From the NCBI GenBank assembly GCA_001604185.1, contig LVAV01000113.1:62001-126000 (forward strand): DNA of 64,000 nucleotides. Reading direction: 5' to 3'. The first letter of the stretch is position 1; every line of letters begins with the position of its first letter. Of the stretch, positions 34,632-42,802 are shown piece after piece. The notes beneath the pieces were generated by a model. It made no database searches and was not told where the DNA came from. It was given only the letters and a program-made list of their open reading frames with translations. Position numbers and translations under genes: made by a program. The DNA comes from Clostridiales bacterium Firm_16. Its GTDB lineage: Bacteria; Bacillota; Clostridia; Saccharofermentanales; Saccharofermentanaceae.

Positions 34632-34649
34632 GATGGGAGGAGCGAAACC

Positions 34650-35828
34650 GTGTTTATTGATGCATTGAAAAAATTATGGGAGAGCAGCGGCATTGCCGGA
34701 ATGGCATGGCAGAATGGTGTCATGATCCTGGTTGCTTTCGTGCTGATCTATATGGCGATCGGCAAGAAGTGTGAGCCGCTTCTTCTGCTCCCGATTGCTT
34801 TTGGTATGTTGTTGAGTAACCTTCCGATCGCCGGTCTTTATCACCCGGCTATCTTCGAAGGTGGACATGTTCACTGGGACATCATCGGAGGTGCGGATGC
34901 CAATGTAGCACCGGGTCTTCTGGACTATATCTACCTGGGTGTTAAGTTAGGTATTTTCCCATGTCTCATCTTTATGGCTGTTGGTGCCATGACTGACTTC
35001 GGACCACTGATTTCCAGACCGTCGTCTCTGTTCATGGGTGCCGGCGCACAGTTCGGTATTTCCTTCGCTTTCGTTATGGCTTCTCTCCTGGGCTTTACAG
35101 GATCCGAAGCAGCCTCCATCGCCATCATCGGTGGTGCTGACGGCCCGACAGCGATCTATCTGACATCGAAACTCGCACCTCATCTTCTCTCGGCTATCGC
35201 CATCGCAGCTTATTCCTACATGGCGCTGATCCCGATCATCCAGCCGAAGATCATGAGATTAATGACTACGAAGAAGACCAGAAAGATCAAGATGAAGCAG
35301 ACAAGAAACGTTTCCAAGGTCGAGAAGGTATGCTTCCCGGTCATCGTTACTGTAATCTGCACATTGATCCTGCCTTCTGTAGGTGCTCTGCTTGGTATGC
35401 TTATGCTGGGTAACATCTTCAAGGAGTCCGGTGTAACCGAGCGTCTCTCCGATACAGCTCAGAATGCTCTGTGCAATATCGTTACTATCTTCCTCGGTGT
35501 TACCGTTGGTGCTACTGCTCTGGGTGAGAACTTCCTGCAGCTCGATACACTGAAGATCATTCTCCTTGGTCTGATCGCATTCTCTTTCTCCACATTCGGT
35601 GGTCTCCTGATCGGAAACCTCATGTGCTGGCTGACAAAGGGCAAGATCAACCCGCTTATCGGTTCCGCCGGTGTATCCGCTGTTCCGATGGCTGCCCGTG
35701 TTTCGAACGTAGAAGGCCAGAAGGCTGACCCGTCCAACTTCCTGCTCATGCACGCTATGGGCCCGAACGTTGCCGGTGTTATCGGCTCCGCAGTTGCAGC
35801 AGGCGTTCTGCTCAACCTCTTCGGCTGA
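34650..35828 (+). CDS. oadB: Sodium-pumping oxaloacetate decarboxylase beta subunit
   Basis: 392 residues, highly hydrophobic with about ten membrane segments. The family hallmark GGADGPTAIYLTSKLAP near residue 165 is intact, as is the early PIAFGMLLSNLP. This subunit decarboxylates carboxybiotin and exports Na+. Start is GTG (34650) with GGGAGGAG upstream. The four genes together make a complete primary sodium pump driven by oxaloacetate decarboxylation to pyruvate. Confidence 0.93.
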   Translation: MFIDALKKLWESSGIAGMAWQNGVMILVAFVLIYMAIGKKCEPLLLLPIAFGMLLSNLPIAGLYHPAIFEGGHVHWDIIGGADANVAPGLLDYIYLGVKLGIFPCLIFMAVGAMTDFGPLISRPSSLFMGAGAQFGISFAFVMASLLGFTGSEAASIAIIGGADGPTAIYLTSKLAPHLLSAIAIAAYSYMALIPIIQPKIMRLMTTKKTRKIKMKQTRNVSKVEKVCFPVIVTVICTLILPSVGALLGMLMLGNIFKESGVTERLSDTAQNALCNIVTIFLGVTVGATALGENFLQLDTLKIILLGLIAFSFSTFGGLLIGNLMCWLTKGKINPLIGSAGVSAVPMAARVSNVEGQKADPSNFLLMHAMGPNVAGVIGSAVAAGVLLNLFG

Positions 35829-35856
35829 TAGAGAAAATTAATCACAGAAACACTCA

Positions 35857-35888
35857 GGACCGTTCCTTCGAGGGACGGTCCTTTTTTT
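35857..35888 (+). terminator. Terminator of the oxaloacetate decarboxylase operon
   Basis: GGACCGTTCC (35857-35866), loop TTCGA, GGGACGGTCC (35872-35881), then TTTTTTT. Confidence 0.9.
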
Positions 35889-35955
35889 GTTTTCATTTAA
35901 AGTTGGTTTTAGGTAGGGCCGATATACTGAAGACAACAGAACGGAGGAAACGACC

Positions 35956-36711
35956 ATGAATCACCAGTATGTATTTGAAAGATATGAATTGAAATATATC
36001 TTGGATCCGACGCAGAAGAGTGCTCTTCAGCAGGTGATGGATGGTCGTATGGAGATAGACGGTTACGGACGGACCACCATCCGAAACATCTACTTCGATA
36101 CGAAAGACTATCGCCTGATCCGCACTTCGATCCTGGCTCCGGAGTATAAAGAGAAGCTTCGGGTAAGAAGCTATAAATGCGTGAATGCAGACGAGAATGT
36201 CTTTGTGGAACTGAAGAAGAAATACGAGAAGATCGTATATAAAAGAAGGATCGAGATTCCGGAGTTCGACGCCATGGACTGGCTCGCAGGCGGAGCGGAA
36301 AGACCGGAAGATTCCCAGATCGCAAGAGAGATCGATTACTTCTGCCACTTCTATGAAGATGCAGAACTGGCACCGAAAGTATTCCTTTCTTATGAGAGGG
36401 AAGCCTTCTCTCCGATCGGAGAAACCGCCACGGAGAACCCGGGACTTCGTATCACTTTCGACAACAATATCCTGGCAAGAGATTACGATCTCTCCCTTCG
36501 GAAAAGTCCTTACGGCGAGAGAGTTCTCGCTCCGGATCAGACCGTGATGGAGATCAAGATCCCGAAGAATGCCGCGATGCCGATGTGGCTGGTCAGATGC
36601 CTTTCAGAGAACAAGATATTCAAGTCTTCTTTCTCCAAGTACGGCACATATTACCAGAACCACGAGAATGCACCCGACAAAGTATCCCAAGGAGGACTGT
36701 TATATGCTTAA
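35956..36711 (+). CDS. VTC-domain polyphosphate polymerase family protein
   Basis: 251 residues. The tunnel-type VTC fold is indicated by FERYELKYILD at the start, IRNIYFDTKDY, EKLRVRSYK, FVELKKKYEKIVYKRR, and VMEIKIPKNAAMPMWL. VTC-domain proteins polymerise polyphosphate from ATP in yeast; in bacteria the domain commonly occurs beside DUF4956 and a Cthe_2159-type surface protein, as here. CGGAGG precedes the ATG; the stop overlaps the next gene by 8 bases. Confidence 0.9.
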   Translation: MNHQYVFERYELKYILDPTQKSALQQVMDGRMEIDGYGRTTIRNIYFDTKDYRLIRTSILAPEYKEKLRVRSYKCVNADENVFVELKKKYEKIVYKRRIEIPEFDAMDWLAGGAERPEDSQIAREIDYFCHFYEDAELAPKVFLSYEREAFSPIGETATENPGLRITFDNNILARDYDLSLRKSPYGERVLAPDQTVMEIKIPKNAAMPMWLVRCLSENKIFKSSFSKYGTYYQNHENAPDKVSQGGLLYA

Positions 36712-37390
36712 TGATCTATATACTACATTGATGGGGAATACCACGATCTCCATGACGAATTTCCTGATCCCCATCGTCTGTTCACTGTTTCTGGGCGTAA
36801 TCTTCGCCTTCGCTTATAAGTTCAAGACCCATTCCAGCAAAAGCTTCATCGCTACGTTATCGATCCTTCCGGCTATCGTCTGTGTCGTGATCATGGCGGT
36901 GAACGGAAATATCGGAGCAGGCGTAGCCGTGGCCGGAGCTTTCAGTCTCGTACGGTTCCGTTCCGCACCGGGCACAGCCAAAGAGATCGGTGCCCTTTTC
37001 ATCGCGATGACGACCGGACTTCTGACCGGTATGGGATTTGTGATCTATGCGGCGATCTTCGTAGTGATCATGGGCCTGGTCATGATGGTCCTGAGCTACG
37101 CGGCCTTCGGAGAAGAAGTGGATGAGCGCAACAAGAGCCTCCGCATCGCGGTTCCGGAGAACATGAATTATACCAGTGTTTTTGACGAAGAATTCTCGAA
37201 ATACACTTCCGGTCACAAGCTGCTTGCGGCCAAGACCGCCGGTATGGGATCTGTATTTCACCTGACGTACTCCATCACGTTGAAGGACGTCAATGTGGAA
37301 AAAGAACTGATCGATGCGCTGCGTTGTAAGAACGGTAATCTGGAGATCTCATGCTCCACGAAGATGCCGAAACAGAACGAGGAACTCTGA
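36704..37390 (+). CDS. DUF4956 membrane protein
   Basis: 228 residues with four membrane helices in the first 135 (IPIVCSLFLGVIFAFAY, FIATLSILPAIVCVVIMAV, IGALFIAMTTGLLTGMGF, IYAAIFVVIMGLVMMVLSY) and the conserved glycine-rich VAVAGAFSLVRFRSAPG between them, then a soluble domain of about 90 residues. Partner of the VTC-domain protein; role unknown. AAGGAGG lies 8 bases before the ATG at 36704. Confidence 0.9.
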   Translation: MLNDLYTTLMGNTTISMTNFLIPIVCSLFLGVIFAFAYKFKTHSSKSFIATLSILPAIVCVVIMAVNGNIGAGVAVAGAFSLVRFRSAPGTAKEIGALFIAMTTGLLTGMGFVIYAAIFVVIMGLVMMVLSYAAFGEEVDERNKSLRIAVPENMNYTSVFDEEFSKYTSGHKLLAAKTAGMGSVFHLTYSITLKDVNVEKELIDALRCKNGNLEISCSTKMPKQNEEL

Positions 37391-37456
37391 TAGAAGGAGA
37401 ACCAACGAAAGAAAGATAAGAATCTAATGTTCAATTAGATCGAAAGGAGAAAGAAC

Positions 37457-38950
37457 ATGGCAAACGGAAAAAACAGAAATAAGATACTGGTTATGAGCAT
37501 CCTGGCTTCGGTCCTGGTCGCCGGCGGTGCCGGACTGGTAATATATAAAGTCGCATCCGGCGATAGCGAAGGTGAGAAGACGATCCCGAAGGTCACATAC
37601 AGTGCAGAGGACAATAAATCGGATAATAAGACGAACACGACCCAGAATAACACGAATTCTGCATCCTCATCTGCAACGGTTGAGACACTGAAGGTAACGG
37701 AGAAGGATCAAGACGCCACCTATAACGAAGCCGAGAGTGAGAAAATCGAGCTGACAGACAATATCGGTAAGATCAACATTACCAAGGCCGGAACCTATAT
37801 CGTGACCGGATCTACCAATAACGGCATGATCATCATCAACGTAGATAAGGAAGAAGATGTCCATCTGGTACTGCGGGATGCATCCATCACCAGCCCGACA
37901 TCCGCTGCGATCTATGTGATGTCTGCAGACGAAGTATATATCACTCTGGAAGGAGAGAATACCCTCGCTAATGGCGGTAATTTCGTTGCCATCGACAGCA
38001 ACGATATCGACAGTGTAGTCTATTCGAAGGATGACCTTTCCTTCAACGGAGACGGCAAAGTAACGATCGATTCTCCTGCGGGACACGGTATTGTGTGCAA
38101 GGACGATCTGGTCATGGCCGGTGGTACCTTTACTATCTCTGCCAAGGATGACGGCATCAACACCAATGAATCCGTGGCATTCGTGAAAGGCGTGTACACC
38201 GTGGACTGTCAGGACGATGCGATCCATACTGACGGCATGCTGCAGATCGATGGCGGTACTTTCAACATCAACGCCGCAGAGGGCCTAGAAGGCACCTATG
38301 TGCTGGTAAACGATGGAGATATCACCATCAGTGCCAGTGACGACGGCATCAATGCAGGACAGAAGTCTGACGCGTATTATCCTACAATCGAGATCAACGG
38401 TGGTAATCTTAAGATCACCATGGCACAGGGAGATACAGACGGTCTGGATTCGAACGGTAACCTCTACATTAACGGTGGTACCGTAGATGTAACCGGACAA
38501 TTCCCCTTCGACTACGATGGTGAGGGCAAGTACACAGGCGGTACCCTGATCGTGAACGGAGAAGAGACAACAGAACTGACTAACCAGTTTGGTGGCGCCG
38601 GCGGCTTCGGCCGCGGGGGCCGCCCCGATATGCAGGGTCAGGACGGACAGAATGGCTTTACTCCACCTGACGGCATGACACTTCCGGACGGTATGACCTT
38701 CCCGGATGGCGAGGGTAACGGATTTACCCCACCGGAAGGATTTAATCCACAGGATGGAAACGGTAAGGGTTTCACTCCACCGGATGGCATGCAGCTTCCT
38801 GACGGCATGACACCGCCGGAAGGTTTCACACCACCGGACGGCTGGGACGGACAGCAAGGTTCCAAGGGACAGAAGGGCCAGCGTGGTCAGAAGGGTCAGG
38901 ATACTCAGCAGACCAACACCACGCAGCAGAATGCAACAGACAAAGTATGA
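37457..38950 (+). CDS. Cthe_2159-like carbohydrate-binding surface protein
   Basis: 497 residues. An N-terminal membrane anchor or signal (ILVMSILASVLVAGGAGLVIY) and a Ser/Thr/Asn spacer are followed by a parallel beta-helix of the carbohydrate-binding Cthe_2159 type (residues about 80-375), with repeating DDGINT, DDAIHTDG and SDDGINAG turns that look like calcium sites. The C-terminal 120 residues are low-complexity, with a glycine-rich knot and PPDGM repeats ending in a GQK-rich tail. It completes the VTC/DUF4956 cluster. A perfect 7-bp inverted repeat (ATCTAAT, 37422-37428; ATTAGAT, 37434-37440) lies in the short gap before it. AAAGGAG precedes the ATG. Confidence 0.88.
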   Translation: MANGKNRNKILVMSILASVLVAGGAGLVIYKVASGDSEGEKTIPKVTYSAEDNKSDNKTNTTQNNTNSASSSATVETLKVTEKDQDATYNEAESEKIELTDNIGKINITKAGTYIVTGSTNNGMIIINVDKEEDVHLVLRDASITSPTSAAIYVMSADEVYITLEGENTLANGGNFVAIDSNDIDSVVYSKDDLSFNGDGKVTIDSPAGHGIVCKDDLVMAGGTFTISAKDDGINTNESVAFVKGVYTVDCQDDAIHTDGMLQIDGGTFNINAAEGLEGTYVLVNDGDITISASDDGINAGQKSDAYYPTIEINGGNLKITMAQGDTDGLDSNGNLYINGGTVDVTGQFPFDYDGEGKYTGGTLIVNGEETTELTNQFGGAGGFGRGGRPDMQGQDGQNGFTPPDGMTLPDGMTFPDGEGNGFTPPEGFNPQDGNGKGFTPPDGMQLPDGMTPPEGFTPPDGWDGQQGSKGQKGQRGQKGQDTQQTNTTQQNATDKV

Positions 38951-39000
38951 TCATGAAGAATAGCGAGCTTCATATTCCATATAACTTCTCAGCATATAGA

Positions 39001-39040
39001 GAGAGCGCCGGGATGAACGATCACCCCGGCGCTTTCTCTG
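39001..39040 (+). terminator. Terminator between converging genes
   Basis: GCGCCGGG (39005-39012) pairs with CCCGGCGC (39025-39032), extended by GAGA/TTTCTC; TCTCTGTTT follows on the plus strand. On the minus strand there is no T-run. Confidence 0.6.
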
Positions 39041-39078
39041 TTTATGTGGACACGTATTTCTTAATTGCTGTTTTATGT

Positions 39079-40206
39079 TCAAGCGGCATAGGAATACTCG
39101 ACTCTTGCGCCGATCTTGTTCTCGTAGATGATCAGATGGTCCTCACGGTCCATTCCGATATAGGTACCATCCCACAGATCACTATAGCGATCATCGGTGG
39201 CTTCGAACTTGAGTTTCTGACGACTTTCGTCGCCTTGCGCTCCGATCTGATAATCTTTGGGAGCGGCACCGTCGCGTGTTTCGCGGATCTTATCGGTCAT
39301 CATGAAATAGGTAAGCGGCGTGCAGTCATATCCGCCGGCCCAGGTCGGATCGATATGGTAAGACTGGCCGTCGATCGTTACAAATACCCAGGAATGACCG
39401 TCTCCGGTGCCATCGCCCTGGTCGATGAATCCGCCGATCTCTTCTGAATCGACACCTGCCTGCAGAAGCAGATAACTGTATAAAGAAGCTAATTCACAGC
39501 AGATGCCTTGCTTCTCCTGGAGACAACGGTATACGGACAACTCATCCATCCGATCCACCAGATTATCCAGCTTCGAATAGTCGTAAGTGAAATTCAGAGT
39601 CATATACTCATAGAGCGCCAGAGTTTTTTCAAAATCGGAATAGTCATCGGAAAGGCAGTCATCGAGAATGTCTACGATATCCTTCTCGAACTGTTCCTGT
39701 TTCTTCAGGAATTCCTCTTTCGGGATCGAATAACAGATCCGTCCCTTGCCGTTCGCGTAAGGTACCTCGCCGACGGTATTGGCATTGACTACGAATTTCG
39801 CGGCCATCGGGCAGAAATCGAATGCGAAGTTTCCGACACACCATCCGTACGTATCTTCGTCCGGGCAGTCGAAATAGTCTTCACCGGCCCGCACGGCTTC
39901 GCAGAAACGGAAGAAGGCTTCCTTCTTTTCCTTGCCGAAGGCCTCCTCGTATTTGGTGCCGAAAACACAGGGATTGAAGGTATAATGACCTTCTACGTTG
40001 TTCTTGATGTTCTCGATCTTCGGTGTAGGAGAAGGAGTAGGTGTGAATGTGGGTGTAGGTGTATTTGTCGGAGCCGGTGTCGTCGCTTCCGTAGTCGTCT
40101 GCTCGACACTGCTGTTTCTACTGTCCTCTGTACCCTTACCGGTGGAGCAGCCCGTCAACAAAACCGATGCGATCAGCATTATTGTCACAAATCGTTTGAT
40201 CCTCAT
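39079..40206 (-). CDS. Transglutaminase-like lipoprotein
   Basis: 375 residues. A lipoprotein signal ends in LLTGCSTG, followed by a Thr/Pro linker (TNTPTPTFTPTPSPTP) like those of the large surface proteins. The C-terminal half is a transglutaminase-like/papain-fold domain with all three catalytic residues in place: Cys in QGICCELASLYSYLLL, His in DGHSWVFV, Asp in HIDPTWAGGYD. Members of this family act on surface proteins as proteases or cross-linkers; the substrate here is unknown. It converges on the Cthe_2159-like gene. Confidence 0.88.
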   Translation of the reverse strand: MRIKRFVTIMLIASVLLTGCSTGKGTEDSRNSSVEQTTTEATTPAPTNTPTPTFTPTPSPTPKIENIKNNVEGHYTFNPCVFGTKYEEAFGKEKKEAFFRFCEAVRAGEDYFDCPDEDTYGWCVGNFAFDFCPMAAKFVVNANTVGEVPYANGKGRICYSIPKEEFLKKQEQFEKDIVDILDDCLSDDYSDFEKTLALYEYMTLNFTYDYSKLDNLVDRMDELSVYRCLQEKQGICCELASLYSYLLLQAGVDSEEIGGFIDQGDGTGDGHSWVFVTIDGQSYHIDPTWAGGYDCTPLTYFMMTDKIRETRDGAAPKDYQIGAQGDESRQKLKFEATDDRYSDLWDGTYIGMDREDHLIIYENKIGARVEYSYAA

Positions 40207-40304
40207 GATGTTTGCCTCTTTTCATTTTTCTAGTCAACCCTAATGTCATCTCGGGTATTCTAACACTGAAGAATGCGGTGGAAACTAACCATCCTGTCAC
40301 AATC

Positions 40305-40346
40305 GGAAAAAGACCGTTCCCGGGTGATGATCCTCAGGAAACGGTC
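40305..40346 (-). terminator. Terminator of the COG0523 operon
   Basis: GACCGTTCC (40312-40320) pairs with GGAAACGGTC (40337-40346) with a one-base bulge; on the minus strand TTTTTCC follows. Confidence 0.7.
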
Positions 40347-40418
40347 CTTCTTTATTTCGTAAATGTGAGTTTTATGTCGGGAAAAACTCTGGCGCCGTGC
40401 CGAGGCTTCCCGGAGAGA

Positions 40419-41627
40419 TCAGAGACCGAAGAGTGCTTTGACTTCGTCCTTCTTTACGTTGGAACCGATGATGCAGAGCTTGCCGGTTACATCGGCTGCT
40501 CCGGTTCTGACATCAGACTCACCCGGTACATAGTCGAAGTGGATCCAGCTGTCGCCTTCGCCGGCTACGATACCCTTCGCACGCAGGATCATGCCGAAAT
40601 CGCCGCTGTCCAGTTCTTCCAGAGCCGCGCGGATCGCTGCTTCGGAGAAACGCTTGGATGTCTCAAATCCGACACTGTCGAATACTTCGTCTGCATGATG
40701 GTGACCCTCGTGGTCATGGTCATGACAGCCACAGGTGCAATCCGGGCCGTGATCATGGTGATGCTCATGCTCGTGGTCATGATCATGGTGGTGTTCGTGT
40801 TCGTGATCATGGTCATGATGATGTTCATGATCGTGATCGTGGTGATGATGCTCGTGCTCATCCTCGTCGTCATCATCGTCATGGTCGTGGCAGCCGCAGG
40901 TGCAGTCCGGACCGTGGTCGTGATGATGTTCATGGTCGTGGTCATGGTGATGCTCGTGCTCGTCATCGTCGTGGTGGTGATGGTGGTGAGCATGCTCTTC
41001 TGCTTCGAGAAGCGCAGCTGCCATATCGTCAGCCGTCAGCGGGCTCTCGATAGCCTTGAGGATCTGTACACCGGAGAGCTGTTCCCAAGGTGTCGTGATG
41101 ATCTGGCTGTGATCGTTGATCTCACGGATCAGGGAGATGGCTGTATCCAGCTTCTCCTGAGCGATATTGCCTGTACGGGACAGGATGATGGTGCCGGCAT
41201 ACTTGATCTGGTTCTCATAGAACTCCTTGAAATTCTTCAGATAGATCTTGCACTTGCTGGCGTCGATAACCGTTACGGTACCGCAGATCTCTGTGCCCTC
41301 GACCTTCTCCACTGCCGCGACGACATCGGAAAGCTTACCGACACCGGATGGCTCGATGAGGATACGGTCAGGGGAGAACTTCTCGATGACTTCCTTCAAT
41401 GCAGTGCCGAAATCTCCGACGAGAGAGCAGCAGATGCATCCGGAATTCATCTCGGTGATCTCGATGCCGGCTTCCTTCAGAAAACCGCCGTCGATACCGA
41501 TCTGACCGAATTCATTCTCGATGAGGACCAGCTTCTGGCCGTTATATCCATCGGAGATCAGCTTCTTGATCAGCGTGGTCTTACCTGCGCCGAGAAAGCC
41601 TGAGAAAATATCTACTTTAGTTGCCAT
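40419..41627 (-). CDS. COG0523-family GTPase/metallochaperone with very long His-rich loop
   Basis: 402 residues. G1 loop SGFLGAGKTTLI, the metal-binding CxCC motif in MNSGCICCSLVGDFG, G3-type LIEPSG, and a C-terminal CobW_C-like domain. Between them residues about 211-317 are almost entirely His, Asp and Glu, with a duplicated block HGPDCTCGCHDHD. COG0523 proteins move zinc, cobalt or nickel into target proteins; the extended loop could bind many metal ions and act as a store. The GTPase G4 motif is unclear (SRTG in place of NKxD). It lies 51 bases after the second COG0523-type gene in one operon. Confidence 0.92.
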   Translation of the reverse strand: MATKVDIFSGFLGAGKTTLIKKLISDGYNGQKLVLIENEFGQIGIDGGFLKEAGIEITEMNSGCICCSLVGDFGTALKEVIEKFSPDRILIEPSGVGKLSDVVAAVEKVEGTEICGTVTVIDASKCKIYLKNFKEFYENQIKYAGTIILSRTGNIAQEKLDTAISLIREINDHSQIITTPWEQLSGVQILKAIESPLTADDMAAALLEAEEHAHHHHHHDDDEHEHHHDHDHEHHHDHGPDCTCGCHDHDDDDDEDEHEHHHHDHDHEHHHDHDHEHEHHHDHDHEHEHHHDHGPDCTCGCHDHDHEGHHHADEVFDSVGFETSKRFSEAAIRAALEELDSGDFGMILRAKGIVAGEGDSWIHFDYVPGESDVRTGAADVTGKLCIIGSNVKKDEVKALFGL

Positions 41628-41678
41628 TGTTTATTCCTTCTTTCTGATAATGAAGTCATTGTTTAGGGGGATCACTAC

Positions 41679-42629
41679 TTAGCTGAAGTAGATGATCTCG
41701 TTTTCCGGTTCATCCGTCAGGCGGTAGTGCTCGACCTGAAGACAGGGGATAGCCACAGGAGTGCCCTGGGAATCATCCCGGAAGAATCCGATCTTTCCGG
41801 TGACGGAAAGCCACTTTCCGGCAGGAAAACTGGGGCGGATCTTCAGAAGACAGAGGATGGAGATCATGCCGATATCGTTGGCGCAACAGGTATATGCTTT
41901 ACGCTGCAGAACGAAGGCTTCATCTCTATGCTCACGCATCAGTGTGGCCTGACCGGTGAGGGTGACGCGCTTACCGTTATAACGCTTCACGTTATCCAGT
42001 GCGTCGGTATAGAAAAGTCCGAAATCGTCCGGTGCGACGACGCAGGGAGACTGGGACAGATCGTAGGGGAGATAATCACCGATGTCGATCATGTTGCCGT
42101 CCATACTAAAGAAGGACAGGTTCATGGCGGGGTTCAGAGATTTGACTGAGCCACGCAGCTTCGGGATATTGTTGACCTCGGGATCCACACGGTTGAAGAT
42201 CACGTTGTCGCAGTAGCGGTAGTAGTCGGCAAAAATCGTCTGCATGTTGCGGTAGTAGTCGGAGTAGGTGGAGGCATCCACGATGGTGATGGCAGCAGCC
42301 AGCGCCCAGCGCTCCGGAACATCGACTTCGTCGAAAAAGGAAGCCGGAGATACGGAACCGTTCCACTCGATCAGTACGACATCCGGATGATACTCTTTCT
42401 CGAGCTTATAAGTGAAATCTTTGTTGATCTCTTCTGTTTCTGCAGAGACGACCTTCAGGGATTTGCAGGGCGCGCCCTTCTCCGGAGGGAACTCGACCTC
42501 GCCTTCCTCGGTCTGAAGGATCAGGACATTCTTACCCTGGAAACTTCCGTCTGCGAGCCAGGAGATAATAAAAGACGTTTTCCCGCTGTCGAGAAAACCT
42601 GTAAAGAAATATACAAGACAATCTTCCAT
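41679..42629 (-). CDS. CobW-type GTPase domain joined to a DUF1980-like C-terminal domain
   Basis: 316 residues. The N-terminal 190 residues resemble a COG0523 GTPase: P-loop FTGFLDSGKTSFI, VLIEWNGS, ITIVDASTY, IFNRVDP. The CxCC metal motif is missing; the equivalent region reads SAETEEINKDF. From about residue 195 it carries a small beta domain with RKAYTCCANDIGMISILC, very like the CCAAD motif of YcgQ/DUF1980 (TIGR03943) proteins, partners of YcgR-type permeases. This looks like a fusion of two families that usually occur as neighbours; a role in metal delivery is inferred. AAAGGTG precedes the ATG. Confidence 0.75.
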   Translation of the reverse strand: MEDCLVYFFTGFLDSGKTSFIISWLADGSFQGKNVLILQTEEGEVEFPPEKGAPCKSLKVVSAETEEINKDFTYKLEKEYHPDVVLIEWNGSVSPASFFDEVDVPERWALAAAITIVDASTYSDYYRNMQTIFADYYRYCDNVIFNRVDPEVNNIPKLRGSVKSLNPAMNLSFFSMDGNMIDIGDYLPYDLSQSPCVVAPDDFGLFYTDALDNVKRYNGKRVTLTGQATLMREHRDEAFVLQRKAYTCCANDIGMISILCLLKIRPSFPAGKWLSVTGKIGFFRDDSQGTPVAIPCLQVEHYRLTDEPENEIIYFS

Positions 42630-42694
42630 GTGCTTTTCACCTTTCTACCAAATAGTATTTTCTTATGGAATGCGAAGTTTTTCAAGCATAAAAA

Positions 42695-42723
42695 TGCACA
42701 AATTGTCATTAGCATTGTATAAT
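42695..42723 (+). promoter_or_regulatory. Promoter of the second GGDEF/EAL gene
   Basis: TGCACA (42695-42700), 17-bp spacer, TATAAT (42718-42723); start about 42730. Confidence 0.5.
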
Positions 42724-42802
42724 TAAAATATCTATGGCAAGATGCCGGTTCATCGGTGATCTGCTTTCTGTTTTAGGGACAGCTGATGGGGAGGAGACAG
42801 AA

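Noticed and set aside
32435-35828. Methylmalonyl-CoA or glutaconyl-CoA decarboxylase instead of oxaloacetate decarboxylase
   Set aside because: The alpha subunit is an HMGL-like carboxyltransferase with the OadA/PycB motifs, not a crotonase-fold acyl-CoA carboxyltransferase.
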